Source: Roseovarius sp. MMSF_3281 (lineage in GTDB: Bacteria; Pseudomonadota; Alphaproteobacteria; Rhodobacterales; Rhodobacteraceae). From it: a stretch of 64,000 bases of DNA. The translations under genes and the position numbers were made by a program. Location: the NCBI RefSeq assembly GCF_030733685.1, contig NZ_JASHIM010000015.1, forward strand, positions 1 through 64,000, read 5' to 3'. Every line of letters begins with the position of its first letter. Position 1 is the first letter of the stretch. A model generated the notes under the pieces. The model made no database searches. It was not told the origin of the DNA and saw only the letters and a program-made list of their open reading frames with translations. Of this stretch, positions 26,254-35,868 are shown one piece after another.

Positions 26254-27102
26254 TCAGTCGCCAATCGCGATGTTGTCGATCAGGCGGACACCGGCCAGAT
26301 GGGCGGCCGCAAAGAGGCGCGCGGGGCGCGTTGCGGCCTCAAGGAACGAGAGGTCATCCTGTGCGCGCATCTCGAGGTATTCGACCTTGGTGAAGCCTGC
26401 GTTTTCCAGCCGTTTGATCGCCTCGGCCTGAAGCGGTTCGAAATCCTGACCTTTGGCGACGCCCTCGGCGACGCTTTCCATTTCCTCGAACAGGCGCGGG
26501 GCGATGACGCGGGCGCGGTCCGACAAAAGCAGGTTGCGGGATGACATAGCCAGCCCGTCAATCTCGCGGATGGTGGGGCAGCCGTGGACGGTGATAGGTA
26601 TGTCCAGATCGCGGGCCATGCGGCGGACGACAAGCAGTTGTTGAAAGTCCTTTTCACCGAAGAACGCGTCGCTCGCCATGGTTTGCAGGAAAAGCTTGGT
26701 CACCACGGTGGCAACGCCATCGAAGTGACCGGGGCGATGCGCGCCTTCCATCACATCGGTCAGGCCCTCGACCGATACGGTGGTGGCGAAGCGTTCGGGG
26801 TACATTACATCGCCATCTGGCACATAGACGGTATCGACGTTGAAGCGCGCCAGCTTGCCGGCGTCTTCTTCTTCGGTGCGGGGATAGTTTTCCAGATCGG
26901 CGGGGTTGTTGAACTGTTTGGGGTTCACGAAGATCGTGACGATCACCCGGTCGCAGGTGTCTTTCGCGGCCTGTACCAATGACAAGTGCCCATCGTGCAG
27001 CGCGCCCATGGTGGGGACGACACCGATTTTTTCGCCGGCGCGCATCCAGCCCGTGGTTCGGGTGCGCAGTTCGGAAAGGGTGCGGATGATCGGTGGGGTC
27101 AT
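26254..27102 (-). CDS. panC: Pantothenate synthetase
   Basis: Condenses pantoate and beta-alanine with ATP to pantothenate, the CoA precursor. The 282 residues contain the HIGH-like motif in [15 protein letters not shown] (about 29-43), the FVNPKQFN segment, [16 protein letters not shown] and the KMSKS-like loop MSSRNLLL. Its ATG overlaps the panB stop (ATGA), and the two form the usual panB-panC pair. No panD is in the window. Confidence 0.96.
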   Translation of the reverse strand: MTPPIIRTLSELRTRTTGWMRAGEKIGVVPTMGALHDGHLSLVQAAKDTCDRVIVTIFVNPKQFNNPADLENYPRTEEEDAGKLARFNVDTVYVPDGDVMYPERFATTVSVEGLTDVMEGAHRPGHFDGVATVVTKLFLQTMASDAFFGEKDFQQLLVVRRMARDLDIPITVHGCPTIREIDGLAMSSRNLLLSDRARVIAPRLFEEMESVAEGVAKGQDFEPLQAEAIKRLENAGFTKVEYLEMRAQDDLSFLEAATRPARLFAAAHLAGVRLIDNIAIGD

Positions 27103-27926
27103 TTGGCGGGCGCCTTGTCTGCGAAGGTGTGTTCGGGGGCGGGGAAGCTGCGGGCGCGGACCTCATCGGCATAGGCGCGGATCGCGGCCTTGCCATCTTC
27201 GCCCAACGTGCCATAGCGTTTGACGAACTTGGGTTTGAAGGCGGTAAAGAGGCCCAGCATATCATCCACCACAAGGATTTGCCCGTCGCACCCGGCAGAG
27301 GCGCCGATACCGATTGTGGGAATGGCGATTCCGGCGGTGATGTCATCGGCCAGTTTGGCGGGGACTTTCTCTAACACGACGCTGAAAGCGCCGGCGTCGG
27401 TTACGGCACGGGCGTCGACCTTGAGGGCCTCGGCCTGATCGTCGCGGCCCTGCACCTTGTAGCCGCCCAGCGTGTTGATGGATTGCGGGGTCAGGCCGAT
27501 ATGGGCCATGACCGGCACGCCGCGTTTCACCAGAAAGGCGATGGTGTCGGCCATATGTGCCCCACCTTCCAGTTTGACCGCGGCCGCACCGGTTTCGCGC
27601 ATCAGGCGGGCGGCGTTGCCGAAAGCCTGTTCCGGGCTTTCCTCGTAGGAGCCGAAGGGCATGTCGATCACCAACATGGTTTTGGTCAGCCCGCGCGCCA
27701 CCGCTTGGCCGTGCATGATCATCATCTCCATGGTGACACCCAGCGTTGAGGGCATGCCGTGCAGGACCATGCCAACGGAATCGCCCACAAGGGCAAAGTC
27801 ACAAACCCCGTCCATCATACGCGCCATCGGGGTGGTATAGGCCGTCAGGCTGACGATGGCTGTGCCGCCCTTTATGGCCCGGATATCATCGGGCATGGGG
27901 GCGGTTTTGCGGGCGGTTGCACTCAT
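27099..27926 (-). CDS. panB: 3-methyl-2-oxobutanoate hydroxymethyltransferase
   Basis: Ketopantoate hydroxymethyltransferase, first committed step of pantothenate synthesis, using methylenetetrahydrofolate. The 275 residues show [14 protein letters not shown] (metal-binding Asp and substrate loop), [14 protein letters not shown], the [12 protein letters not shown] block and the late [20 protein letters not shown]. The ATG at 27926 was preferred to an in-frame extension of 14 codons with no similarity. It is divergent from the peptide-binding protein gene, with 157 bp between start codons. Confidence 0.96.
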   Translation of the reverse strand: MSATARKTAPMPDDIRAIKGGTAIVSLTAYTTPMARMMDGVCDFALVGDSVGMVLHGMPSTLGVTMEMMIMHGQAVARGLTKTMLVIDMPFGSYEESPEQAFGNAARLMRETGAAAVKLEGGAHMADTIAFLVKRGVPVMAHIGLTPQSINTLGGYKVQGRDDQAEALKVDARAVTDAGAFSVVLEKVPAKLADDITAGIAIPTIGIGASAGCDGQILVVDDMLGLFTAFKPKFVKRYGTLGEDGKAAIRAYADEVRARSFPAPEHTFADKAPAK

Positions 27927-28083
27927 TTTAGTCACCGGGCGTTGCTGCGTTGCGGCGTTGAATAGCAACTCCCAGGCCCAAAAGCCATAAATCTATTATC
28001 CGGCGTGACTTGATTACGCCGCGAATTCATCCGAGACTTGTTTGCAAGGCGCCTGTTGCGCGCGCAGCTAGAGGAGACGAGGG

Positions 28084-29556
28084 ATGAAACGCTTGGCTTT
28101 TGCCGCACTAACCTGTGTGGCGACATGGGGGGCGGCCTCTGCTTATGCCCAGGGCGATATCGTGGTGGGCCTGCAACTGGAGCCACCGCATCTGGACCCG
28201 ACCAGCGCCGCGGCGGGTGCGATTGACCAAGTGCTTTATGCCAATGTCTTCGAAGGGCTGACACGGTTTGCGCCTGACGGATCGGTGAAAGCCGGTCTGG
28301 CCAAGCGGTGGGAGGTTTCCGAGGACGGGTTGCAATATACTTTCTTCCTGCAGCCCGGCGTGACGTTTCACGATGGCACGAGATTTACTGCGGAGGACGT
28401 AAAGTTCAGCCTTGATCGCGCGCGCGCCGAGGAGAGCCAGAACGCACAAAAGGCCCTGTTCGAGGGTATCGAAAACGTCGAGGCGGTGGATGACCTGACT
28501 GTGCGGGTGACGTTGAACGCCCCCGACGGGAATTTCCTGTTTAACATGGCGTGGGGCGATGCGGTGATCGTGGCCCCGGAAAGCGTTGAGGGTATCAAGC
28601 AAAAGCCGGTTGGTACCGGGGCATTCGCCTTTGAATCATGGGTGCAGGGGGACCGGATCACCCTGACCAAGAACCCCGACTATTGGGGCGTGGCGGCCAA
28701 GCTGGACCGGGCGATTTTCAAGTTCATCAGCGATCCGACAGCGGCCTTTGCCTCGGTCATGGCCGAGGATGTGGATGTTTTCCCGGCCTTCCCGGCGCCT
28801 GAAAACCTGCCGCAGTTCGAGGCCGACCCGAGGTTTCAGGTGCTTGTCGGATCAACCGAGGGCGAAACCATCCTGAGCACGAACAACAAGCTCCCGCCGC
28901 TGGATAACCCCAAGGTGCGCCGGGCCATTGCCCATGCGATTGACCGCGATGCCATTATTGACGGGGCGATGTTCGGGCTTGGCACGCCGATCGGCACGCA
29001 TTTTGCCCCACACAACCCGGATTACGTGGACCTCAAGCATTTGTCGGCCTATGACCCCGAGCTTTCGCGCCAATTGCTGGCCGAGGCAGGCTTTGCCGAT
29101 GGCTTTACCACCACGTTGAAACTGCCGCCGCCGTCTTACGCGCGGCGCGGCGGGGAGATCATCGCGGCACAGTTGCGCGCGGTCGGGATCGAAACCGAGA
29201 TCACCAACCTGGAGTGGGCGCAGTGGCTGGAGCAGGTGTTCAAAGGCAAGGATTACGGCCTGACCATCGTCAGCCATACCGAGCCGTTTGATATCAATAT
29301 CTATGCCCGGCCCGATTATTATTTCCAGTATGACAAGCCCGCGTTTCAGGAGTTGAACGCAACGCTTGGGGCCGAGGCCGATCCGGCGAAACGCTCGGAT
29401 CTGTTGGAGCAGATGCAGACGATGATCGCCGAGGATTACGTGAACGGCTACCTTTTCCAACTGGCGACGCCGACGGTGGCCAATGCGCGGTTGCGCGGGC
29501 TTTGGGAAGATGCGCCGACGCAGGCGACGGATTTGACCAAGGTCTATTGGGAGTAA
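28084..29556 (+). CDS. ABC transporter substrate-binding protein, peptide/nickel family (SBP_bac_5)
   Basis: Periplasmic binding protein of 490 residues. It begins with a signal peptide, MKRLAFAALTCVATWGAASA, cleaved probably after AYA. Family features are PPHLDPTSAAAGAIDQVLYANVFEG at the N terminus of the mature protein (split here for length), GLAKRWEVSEDGLQYTF, FHDGTRFTAEDVKFSLDRA and KVRRAIAHAIDRDAII. The start has GAGGAGACGAGGG directly upstream. No permease or ATPase gene is adjacent, so it is an orphan; the dipeptide-type permease genes at the right end of the window are 33 kb away and may use a different protein. Confidence 0.9.
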   Translation: MKRLAFAALTCVATWGAASAYAQGDIVVGLQLEPPHLDPTSAAAGAIDQVLYANVFEGLTRFAPDGSVKAGLAKRWEVSEDGLQYTFFLQPGVTFHDGTRFTAEDVKFSLDRARAEESQNAQKALFEGIENVEAVDDLTVRVTLNAPDGNFLFNMAWGDAVIVAPESVEGIKQKPVGTGAFAFESWVQGDRITLTKNPDYWGVAAKLDRAIFKFISDPTAAFASVMAEDVDVFPAFPAPENLPQFEADPRFQVLVGSTEGETILSTNNKLPPLDNPKVRRAIAHAIDRDAIIDGAMFGLGTPIGTHFAPHNPDYVDLKHLSAYDPELSRQLLAEAGFADGFTTTLKLPPPSYARRGGEIIAAQLRAVGIETEITNLEWAQWLEQVFKGKDYGLTIVSHTEPFDINIYARPDYYFQYDKPAFQELNATLGAEADPAKRSDLLEQMQTMIAEDYVNGYLFQLATPTVANARLRGLWEDAPTQATDLTKVYWE

Positions 29557-29560
29557 CCGA

Positions 29561-30055
29561 TTACCCGGTCAGTTCGCGGGGGATTACAAAGGCCAGCGGT
29601 GTTCCGCTGGCCTTTGTCATGTCGGACCAGTTTTTGATGTCGAAATCAGCCACAAGTGTCGCGCAAGTGGGGTAGTCGTGAAAGCGCGGGTGCTCGGGGG
29701 GCGTGGCCAGTATGCTTTCGGCAAAACCCGCGATTCCGGGATTGTGCCCAAGCATGAGAACGCAAGCCCCTGTTGCGCGGGTCAATTCATTGAACATGCT
29801 GCGCGGGCTGGCGTGATAGAGGCTGTCGAGAAAGGTTGTCGGGGCGTCGAGGGTGAGCCGGTCCAGTGTTTCGCGGGTGCGCGATGAGGAGGAACAAAGC
29901 ACCTCATCAGGGGTATAGCCATTCTCGCGTAGCCAATTCCCAAGCGCCTTGGCCGAGCGGCGGCCCCGCCCGTTGAGCGGGCGGGCGTGATCCGGCAGTG
30001 TCGGGTCCCCCCAACTGGATTTCGCGTGGCGCATCAGGATCAGGCGACGGGTCAT
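29561..30055 (-). CDS. Histidine phosphatase, SixA-type
   Basis: A 164-residue histidine phosphatase with the RHxK motif LILMRHAKSSWGD near the N terminus, SRTRETL and the second catalytic His in VLMLGHNPGIAGFA. The compact length and the Lys in place of Gly after His (RHAK) match the SixA subgroup, which removes phosphate from phospho-His proteins. The start overlaps the upstream ferredoxin gene as ATGA and the stop lies 4 bp from the convergent binding-protein gene. The substrate is unknown; SixA of E. coli acts on PTS-Ntr or Arc phosphorelay proteins. Confidence 0.9.
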   Translation of the reverse strand: MTRRLILMRHAKSSWGDPTLPDHARPLNGRGRRSAKALGNWLRENGYTPDEVLCSSSSRTRETLDRLTLDAPTTFLDSLYHASPRSMFNELTRATGACVLMLGHNPGIAGFAESILATPPEHPRFHDYPTCATLVADFDIKNWSDMTKASGTPLAFVIPRELTG

Positions 30056-30684
30056 TTGAAGGCCCTCATGTGAAAGGCGGATTGATCTTCGCTGCGCCCG
30101 TGGGCTTGGCTGACCGGGCAGGCGCGGCGCACGCCGCAACCACGCGCGAGGCAATCGTTGCCGGACCGGTCCAGGTCGGCCTTGCAGGCGGCAACATCAT
30201 AGCCTTCTGGGGTCAACGCGTCGACGGGGCAGGCCGTAAGGCAGGGGCGTTCTTCGCAGGCATCACAGGGATTGGGCGGCGGCGCAGGCAGCGCGATGCT
30301 TTCGGGAAACCCGAGCGCACCCCGGTACGAGACCATAAGCCCGGCTTCGTCGTGGACCAAAAGACCCACGGGGGAAACATGCGCCCGCCCGCTGTCGGTG
30401 GCCCATTGCACGAACGGCTGCCACGGCGGGCCGCCGAAGGGAAAGAAGGCCTTCGCACCCAAGGTTTGTGCCAGTTGCGTGATCACGCGTTTCGACCAGC
30501 GGTCAAGCGGTTCGGGCTGGCCATCCTCGTATTCCGGGGAGGCAGTGAAATGCGGCCAGAACTCCGGCGGTTTGGGGCCGAGCAGGACAAGGGCTCCGAT
30601 CCCCTTCGGAAGGCCTTTGCTGACCCCGCCGAAGATCGTGAGGTGATGCGGCGCGAGGGCCTGTTCTATCTGCTCAAGCGTCAT
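30052..30684 (-). CDS. Ferredoxin-like iron-sulfur protein (QueG-related)
   Basis: A 210-residue protein with a C-terminal ferredoxin block: PCDACEERPCLTACP gives a C-x2-C-x4-C-x3-CP set, and further Cys follow in AACK and CLARGCGVRRACPV, so two clusters are possible. The N-terminal 130 residues resemble the corrinoid-independent part of epoxyqueuosine reductase-like proteins (GPKPPEFWPHF, KAFFPFGGPPW), but the protein is shorter than QueG (about 350) and lacks its full cobalamin region. ATG 30684 overlaps the sterol desaturase stop. Function unknown; it could supply electrons to the upstream desaturase, which is an inference from coupling only. Confidence 0.72.
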   Translation of the reverse strand: MTLEQIEQALAPHHLTIFGGVSKGLPKGIGALVLLGPKPPEFWPHFTASPEYEDGQPEPLDRWSKRVITQLAQTLGAKAFFPFGGPPWQPFVQWATDSGRAHVSPVGLLVHDEAGLMVSYRGALGFPESIALPAPPPNPCDACEERPCLTACPVDALTPEGYDVAACKADLDRSGNDCLARGCGVRRACPVSQAHGRSEDQSAFHMRAFK

Positions 30685-31475
30685 TTGCGGCGAAACGGCA
30701 AGCCGAGGGACCAGCCGAGTTTCGATGGGCTGTCGTCTTGCCATTCAAGGCCCACGGTCATGTCGTCATGGCCTGCCTGAGGTTGTGGGATGTAGGTGCG
30801 GAACATCCGGTCCCAGATGGAAAGGGCAAAGCCGTAGTTGCTGTCGTGTTCATGGCGGTGGATGGAATGGTGTACGCGGTGCATGTCGGGGGTGACAAGC
30901 ACCTGCCGCACGATGGCATCCAGCCAGAGCGGAAGGCGGATATTGGCGTGGTTGAACATGGCCGTGCCGTTGAGGATGATCTCGAACAGGACAATGCCGA
31001 TGGCGGGCGGGCCAAGCAAGTACACAAGCCCGATCTTGAGCAGCATTGAAAGCGCGATTTCCACCGGGTGAAAGCGGATGGCGGTGGTGACGTCGATATC
31101 GCGGTCGGCATGGTGGACGCGATGGATGCGCCAGAGGATGGGCACCTTGTGGGTGATCAGGTGTTGCGCCCAGATGGCGAAATCGAAGATCAGCACCGTT
31201 GCAATGACCTTGGCCCAAAGTGGTGCGCCGATGGCGTACATCACACCCCAGCCATTGGCCTGCGCATCAAGGGCGGCACCGACCGTCAAAAGGGGCAGGG
31301 CAAGCGCCAAGAGGCGCAGGGTGAGGGTATCCAGAATGACAATGGCCCAATTGGTGAACCAGCGGCTGCCGCGCGGTTGCGTGCGCGGGCGGCGGGGCAC
31401 CATGGCTTCAATCACCGCGAAAAGGGCGAAGAGGCCCAAGAAGACGCTCAGGCGAATGACGGCTTCGTTTTCCAT
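30681..31475 (-). CDS. Sterol desaturase / fatty acid hydroxylase family membrane di-iron protein
   Basis: A 264-residue integral membrane protein with the histidine boxes of the fatty acid hydroxylase superfamily: HLITHK, HRVHHAD, and a later HRVHHSIHRHEHD cluster. Four or five hydrophobic helices precede and surround them. The enzyme should hydroxylate or desaturate a lipid, sterol-like or carotenoid substrate with a di-iron centre; which one cannot be told. It overlaps the downstream ferredoxin-like gene and through it the SixA gene, so this is a three-gene operon. About 70 bp separate its start from the argB stop codon, a gene on the same strand. Confidence 0.88.
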   Translation of the reverse strand: MENEAVIRLSVFLGLFALFAVIEAMVPRRPRTQPRGSRWFTNWAIVILDTLTLRLLALALPLLTVGAALDAQANGWGVMYAIGAPLWAKVIATVLIFDFAIWAQHLITHKVPILWRIHRVHHADRDIDVTTAIRFHPVEIALSMLLKIGLVYLLGPPAIGIVLFEIILNGTAMFNHANIRLPLWLDAIVRQVLVTPDMHRVHHSIHRHEHDSNYGFALSIWDRMFRTYIPQPQAGHDDMTVGLEWQDDSPSKLGWSLGLPFRRK

Positions 31476-31547
31476 GCGCCTAGAGTTATGTCAAAGGCGC
31501 CCGCGCGCAAGCCACTTGCAGCGCAATGACGCAACCGTGACAGGCGG

Positions 31548-32411
31548 TTAACCGTTGCGAATGATCGACCCGGCCCCGTGATCGGTAAACAACTCCAGCA
31601 AGCAGGCATTGGGCGCGCGACCATCAAGGATAACGGCGGCGCGCACGCCCCCGTCGATGGCCGCAAGGCAGGTTTCCGTTTTGGGGATCATGCCGCCCGC
31701 GATGATGCCTTGGGTGGTCATGTCGCGGATTTGGTCGGCGGTGAGCTCGGTCACCACCTCGCCGCTGGAATCGCGTACACCGTCGATATCCGTCAGCAGC
31801 AGCAGGCGGTCAGCTTTGAGCGCTGCCGCGATGGCCCCGGCGGCGGTGTCGCCGTTGATGTTGAAGGTTTCGCCGTTGCGCCCTGAACCCAGCGGGGCGA
31901 TCACCGGGATCGTATCATCGCGGAACAGGGTATGCAGCAGGCTTGGGTCCATCTCGGCCGGAGTGCCGACAAGGCCAAGCGCGGGGTCCGCGGGATCACA
32001 GGTCATCAGGTTGGCATCTTTGCCCGACAGGCCCACCGCCTTGCCGCCTTGGGCATTGATGGCCTGCACGATGCGTTTGTTGACCCGCCCGGAAAGGACC
32101 ATTTCAACCACTTCCATCGTGGCCTCATCGGTTACGCGCTTGCCGTTCACGAAATCGGATTTGATGCTGAGCTTATCAAGCATCTGGTTGATCATCGGCC
32201 CACCGCCGTGGACGATCACCGGGTTCACGCCCACCTGGCGCATCAGAACCACGTCGCGCGCGAAGCTGTCCATCGCCTCGTCGCTGCCCATGGCGTGGCC
32301 GCCCAGTTTGATAACGACAATCGCCCCGTCATAGCGTTGCAGGTAAGGCAAAGCTTCGGACAGGGTGCGGGCTGTGGCGATCCAATCGCGGTTCATATCT
32401 CTTTTCTTCAT
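31548..32411 (-). CDS. argB: Acetylglutamate kinase
   Basis: Second step of arginine synthesis, phosphorylating N-acetylglutamate. The 287 residues contain [10 protein letters not shown] (ATP site), [13 protein letters not shown] (substrate loop), [20 protein letters not shown] (split across 20 residues) and [18 protein letters not shown] near the C terminus. ATG 32411 has GAGGG 8 bp upstream; a second ATG five codons in is possible. It follows the livF-type gene by 55 bp and may share its transcript, but no functional link is obvious. Confidence 0.95.
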   Translation of the reverse strand: MKKRDMNRDWIATARTLSEALPYLQRYDGAIVVIKLGGHAMGSDEAMDSFARDVVLMRQVGVNPVIVHGGGPMINQMLDKLSIKSDFVNGKRVTDEATMEVVEMVLSGRVNKRIVQAINAQGGKAVGLSGKDANLMTCDPADPALGLVGTPAEMDPSLLHTLFRDDTIPVIAPLGSGRNGETFNINGDTAAGAIAAALKADRLLLLTDIDGVRDSSGEVVTELTADQIRDMTTQGIIAGGMIPKTETCLAAIDGGVRAAVILDGRAPNACLLELFTDHGAGSIIRNG

Positions 32412-32466
32412 CCGTGGTCCCTCGCTTGCGGTGTTATCCCCGGATGGGGCGGTATCCGCAAGGGGG

Positions 32467-33165
32467 TCAGACGCCGATGTAACGATCAACGATGGTGTGA
32501 TCGGCGCGCAGGGCTTCGGCGCCCATCGTGGCCCCGTTACGCCCGTTTTCGATAAAGGCCACGCGGTCGGCCACTTCGAGCACCGCATCGACCCTCTGTT
32601 CGACCAGAAGGATCGCCACACCGGCGTTACGCATTTTAACGATCACCCGGCGGATCGCTTCGATCATCGAAGGTTGCAGGCCCTCGGTGGGCTCATCCAG
32701 CAAAAGCGCCTTGGGTTTGAGGCACAGCGCCCGCGCCGTGGCCAGCATCTGTTGTTCGCCGCCCGACAGGGTTTCGGCGCGTTGGTCCATGCGTTCGCGC
32801 AGGCGGGGAAAAAGCTCGAGCACCTCTTCCAGCGTATCCTTGCCGTGCCCGCGGGTGCGCAGCCCGACCTCAAGGTTCTGGGCCACGGTCAACCCGGTGA
32901 ACAACCGGCGGCCTTGCGGGATATAGGCAACACCGGCCTGCGGAATCTTGTGCGGGGGCAGGCGGCTGATGTCTTGGCCTTCCAGACGAACGGCCCCCGA
33001 CATAAGCGGCACAAGGCCCATGATGGCCTGCATGGTTGTGGTCTTGCCCGCGCCATTGCGCCCAAGCAGACAAAGGATTTCGCCCGGCGAGACATTCAGC
33101 GAGAAATCCCGCAACACCTGTGCCTGACCGTAGCCTGCGTTGATGCGATCCAGCTCCAGCATCAT
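32467..33165 (-). CDS. livF: Branched-chain amino acid-type ABC transporter ATPase (LivF)
   Basis: A 232-residue ABC ATPase of the LivF type: Walker [10 protein letters not shown] (about 34-42), signature LSGGEQQML, Walker [15 protein letters not shown] and the LivF-specific [14 protein letters not shown] segment. Its ATG overlaps the livG stop (ATGA). It is the last of four coupled genes encoding two permeases and two ATPases. The substrate cannot be told from the ATPase; similar importers move branched-chain amino acids, amides, urea or aromatic compounds. Confidence 0.9.
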   Translation of the reverse strand: MMLELDRINAGYGQAQVLRDFSLNVSPGEILCLLGRNGAGKTTTMQAIMGLVPLMSGAVRLEGQDISRLPPHKIPQAGVAYIPQGRRLFTGLTVAQNLEVGLRTRGHGKDTLEEVLELFPRLRERMDQRAETLSGGEQQMLATARALCLKPKALLLDEPTEGLQPSMIEAIRRVIVKMRNAGVAILLVEQRVDAVLEVADRVAFIENGRNGATMGAEALRADHTIVDRYIGV

Positions 33166-33869
33166 CCGGTTCCCAGGTAGGCCGCTTGGACGGTTGCGTT
33201 TTCGTGGATTTCTTGCGGGGTGCCTTCGGCCAGAGTTTCCCCGAAGTTCAGCACGGTGACGCGATCGGCCAGTTCCATGACCACGCTCATGTTATGTTCG
33301 ATCAGAAGGATCGTGGTTGTCTTGCGCAGGTCGTTGATCAGGGCCTTGAAGTTGTCGATCTCGTTATCGGCAAGGCCTTGGGTTGGCTCATCAAGGATAA
33401 GCAGGCGGGGCTGTTGAACAAAGCCCATGGCGGTTTCCAGCAACCTTTGGTGCCCATAGCTTAGGTTGCCTGCGTCTTCATCTATCCTGTCTTGTAGTCC
33501 GACGCGCTTCAAGGCGTCTTCAACGGCGGGCTGAACCTTGGCCTTGGGAAGATGGCGGCGCGCGGCAAGGGCCACGTTTTCACGCGCCGTGAGGCGGGGA
33601 AACACCGATGTGATCTGGAAGGTATAGGCGATCCCGAGGCAAACGCGTTTATGCGCCGGGAGGTGGGTGATGTCGCGGCCTTCGAAAATCACCTTTCCCG
33701 AGGAGGGCGCGAGGCGACCGCAAATCATGCTGACAAGGGTGGTTTTGCCCGCGCCGTTCGGACCGATCAGGGCGCGCACCTGGCCTTTGGGCAGGTCGAA
33801 ATCCAGGTTGCTGACGGCGCTCAGCCCGTCGAAGTGCTTTGACAGGCTCCGGGTTGAAAGAAGGGTCAT
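33162..33869 (-). CDS. livG: Branched-chain amino acid-type ABC transporter ATPase (LivG)
   Basis: A 235-residue ABC ATPase with Walker A GPNGAGKTT, a LivG-type signature NLSYGHQRLLE in place of LSGGQ, Walker B LLILDEPTQGLADNE and the HNMSVVMELADRVTVLNFG tail. The ATG at 33869 overlaps the permease stop; an upstream open extension reads through livM and is not real. The four genes are coupled by ATGA overlaps throughout, so subunits are made in a fixed ratio. Confidence 0.9.
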   Translation of the reverse strand: MTLLSTRSLSKHFDGLSAVSNLDFDLPKGQVRALIGPNGAGKTTLVSMICGRLAPSSGKVIFEGRDITHLPAHKRVCLGIAYTFQITSVFPRLTARENVALAARRHLPKAKVQPAVEDALKRVGLQDRIDEDAGNLSYGHQRLLETAMGFVQQPRLLILDEPTQGLADNEIDNFKALINDLRKTTTILLIEHNMSVVMELADRVTVLNFGETLAEGTPQEIHENATVQAAYLGTG

Positions 33870-34810
33870 GGCAGCCACCTCCAGACCCGGCGGCGCAGCT
33901 CTCCGATCAGGCCCTGGGGCGCAAAGAGCGTCAGCAGCACCAGCGTCACGCCGGCGATCAGCATGTAGGCGGTTGTAATGCCTGAGCTTAGGTCGATCAG
34001 GTAAAACATGAAGAGCGTGCCGATGAAGGGGCCAAGAACCGTGCCCGCCCCGCCCAGAAGAACCCAAAGCAGTGGGAAGATCGAATATTGCACGCTGGCG
34101 AAACTGGCCCCCGCATAGCCGAAAAGAAGGCCATATGTGGCCCCCGCTGCCGCCGACAGGGTGCCCGATATCACCATGGCGGCCAGTTTGTGGGCGAAGG
34201 TGTTGTAGCCAAGCATCGTCACCCGTTCCTCGTTTTCGCGGATGGCCACCAGCGTTCGGCCAAAGGGGGAGCGTACAAGGGCAAGCGAGGCCAGAAGGCA
34301 GAGGGCGAAAAGGGTGAAGGCCGCGAAATAGCGGTTTGTCGGATCACTAAGGTCAATGCCCCAAAGCAGGCGTTGTCCTGCCTGGATCACGAAGCCTTCG
34401 TCGCCGCGCGTGTATTCGGCAAAATAGAGGATGGTCAGGTATCCGGCCTGCGCGAACATCAAGGTGACGATCATGAAGGCGACGCCGGTTGTGCGAAGGG
34501 CGAGAAACGCAAGGCCAGCCGACACCATGATGCCGGCAATCACTCCGGCGAGAAGGGCGGGCGCGGGTGTGAAACCGGCATGCTGGATGGTCAGGCTGAG
34601 CCCATACATGCCAGCCGCGAAAAACAGCGCGTGGCCAAGGCTTAGAAGGCCGGTGTAGCCAAAAAGGATATTGTAGCCAATGGCATAGCTGGCCAGCACC
34701 ATGATCCGCGCCATGTTGCCATGGTGGTAGGCAGGCAGCAGGAATTGCAGGGCGAAAAGCACCACCAGCAGGCCAAGGTGCAGGCCGATAATGCGCTGCC
34801 CGTTCGTCAT
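33866..34810 (-). CDS. livM: Branched-chain amino acid-type ABC transporter permease (LivM)
   Basis: A 314-residue polytopic permease of the LivM type with about eight to ten helices. Typical segments are YNILFGYTGLLSLGHALFF (about 47-65), the mid-protein RTTGVAFMIVTLMFAQAGY, and the cytoplasmic coupling region SPFGRTLVAIRENEERVTMLG. It overlaps livG downstream and livH upstream. No periplasmic binding-protein gene is in this cluster. Confidence 0.9.
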   Translation of the reverse strand: MTNGQRIIGLHLGLLVVLFALQFLLPAYHHGNMARIMVLASYAIGYNILFGYTGLLSLGHALFFAAGMYGLSLTIQHAGFTPAPALLAGVIAGIMVSAGLAFLALRTTGVAFMIVTLMFAQAGYLTILYFAEYTRGDEGFVIQAGQRLLWGIDLSDPTNRYFAAFTLFALCLLASLALVRSPFGRTLVAIRENEERVTMLGYNTFAHKLAAMVISGTLSAAAGATYGLLFGYAGASFASVQYSIFPLLWVLLGGAGTVLGPFIGTLFMFYLIDLSSGITTAYMLIAGVTLVLLTLFAPQGLIGELRRRVWRWLP

Positions 34811-35733
34811 GCCGCGCGCGTTCCGAAAAGGCCTTGGGGCCGGAAGACGAGGACGAGGCCGACAAGCAGGGTTGCGAGGATCTTGGCCAGCGTCGGCGAG
34901 AAGAAGACCGATATGATCCCGTCGGACAAACCGATGAGGATGGCGGCGACCAGCGTGCCGGGCAGGGAGCCGAGGCCGCCGATGATGACGACGATGAAGG
35001 AAAGCAGCAAGGGGTCGGCGCCCATCAGGTAATGCGCCTGCTGGATCGGGACGACGAGAACCGCCCCCAGCGCGGCGAGGGCCGCGCCGAAGCCGAAGAC
35101 CAGCGCATAGACCCGTTCGACCGGGATACCGAAGGCCAGTGCCATGTCACGGTCGGCCTGGGTGGCGCGCATCAAAAGGCCGGCGCGAGAGCGGGTCATC
35201 AAGAGCCAGACCCCGGCCAGAACGGTGGCGGCGGCGGCGATGACGGCGAGTTTGTAGGAGGTGGTCGACAGGCCCCAGGGGTAATAGAATTCCAGGCCGT
35301 TATCGCCGAATTCAAACCACGGCAGCGCGATGCGCTGGTTGAACGGGGCCTCGACGGGCCGGGCCTCGGGGCCATAGGTCATCAGTGTAACTTGTTGAAT
35401 TATATACAAAAGGCCAATGGTGGCCACGATCGTGCGCTCGGGGTCATAGGCAATGCGTTTGAGGATCGCCAGATCGGCCACGACGGCAATTGCCCCCACC
35501 AAAAGCGGGGCCACGATCAGCGCGGCGGTGAAGCCGATGGCGGGGTGACCGCCCAAGGATTGGGCCACGAACCATGCGATCACGGCACCGAGCATGAAGA
35601 ACTCGCCATGGGCGATGTTGACCACGCGCATCACGCCGAACACCAAGGACAGGCCGACGGCGGTGAGGGCCAGAACAGCGGCGGAAACCGCGCCTTCGAG
35701 GCTGGCAAGCAGGATATAGGGGCCGAGTTCCAT
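34807..35733 (-). CDS. livH: Branched-chain amino acid-type ABC transporter permease (LivH)
   Basis: A 308-residue permease of the LivH type: LSLVFGVMRVVNIAHGEFFM in the first third, the central GLLMRATQADRDMALAFGI coupling loop, and GGLGSLPGTLVAAILIGLSD near the C terminus. It is the first gene of the livH-M-G-F row. Upstream lies a 309-bp region with strong palindromes that may control it. The substrate is unknown because the binding protein is not present here. Confidence 0.9.
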   Translation of the reverse strand: MELGPYILLASLEGAVSAAVLALTAVGLSLVFGVMRVVNIAHGEFFMLGAVIAWFVAQSLGGHPAIGFTAALIVAPLLVGAIAVVADLAILKRIAYDPERTIVATIGLLYIIQQVTLMTYGPEARPVEAPFNQRIALPWFEFGDNGLEFYYPWGLSTTSYKLAVIAAAATVLAGVWLLMTRSRAGLLMRATQADRDMALAFGIPVERVYALVFGFGAALAALGAVLVVPIQQAHYLMGADPLLLSFIVVIIGGLGSLPGTLVAAILIGLSDGIISVFFSPTLAKILATLLVGLVLVFRPQGLFGTRAA

Positions 35734-35802
35734 GGTGATGTAAGGGTTGACCTCAAGCAGGCCGAAAGGGCAAGCCCATTTTTGCCGCAGTCGCGGGCCA
35801 GG

Positions 35803-35823
35803 AAACGTACGAGTCGTACGTTT
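35803..35823. promoter_or_regulatory. 21-bp perfect palindrome containing CGTACGAGTCGTACG, copy 1
   Basis: Arms AAACGTACGA and TCGTACGTTT around a central G. The inner 15 bp, CGTACGAGTCGTACG, are repeated exactly 63 bp to the right. It lies 70 bp upstream of the livH start codon. Form and length fit the operator of a dimeric repressor (TetR-like families use sites of this kind); no such regulator gene is adjacent. Confidence 0.6.
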
Positions 35824-35833
35824 TACCCCCGCG

Positions 35834-35845
35834 TTTCGTACGAAA
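35834..35845. promoter_or_regulatory. Palindrome TTTCGTACGAAA
   Basis: Perfect 12-bp palindrome sharing the CGTACG core with its two neighbours and lying between them. It may be a half-spaced or weaker site for the same protein. Confidence 0.45.
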
Positions 35846-35868
35846 ATCCGGGGTCGCGTGGCGTGGAA

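Noticed and set aside
30475-30490. GCGTGATCACGC inside the ferredoxin-like gene as a sixth TCA palindrome
   Set aside because: The outer bases differ (GC instead of TG/CA) and it lies within a coding region.
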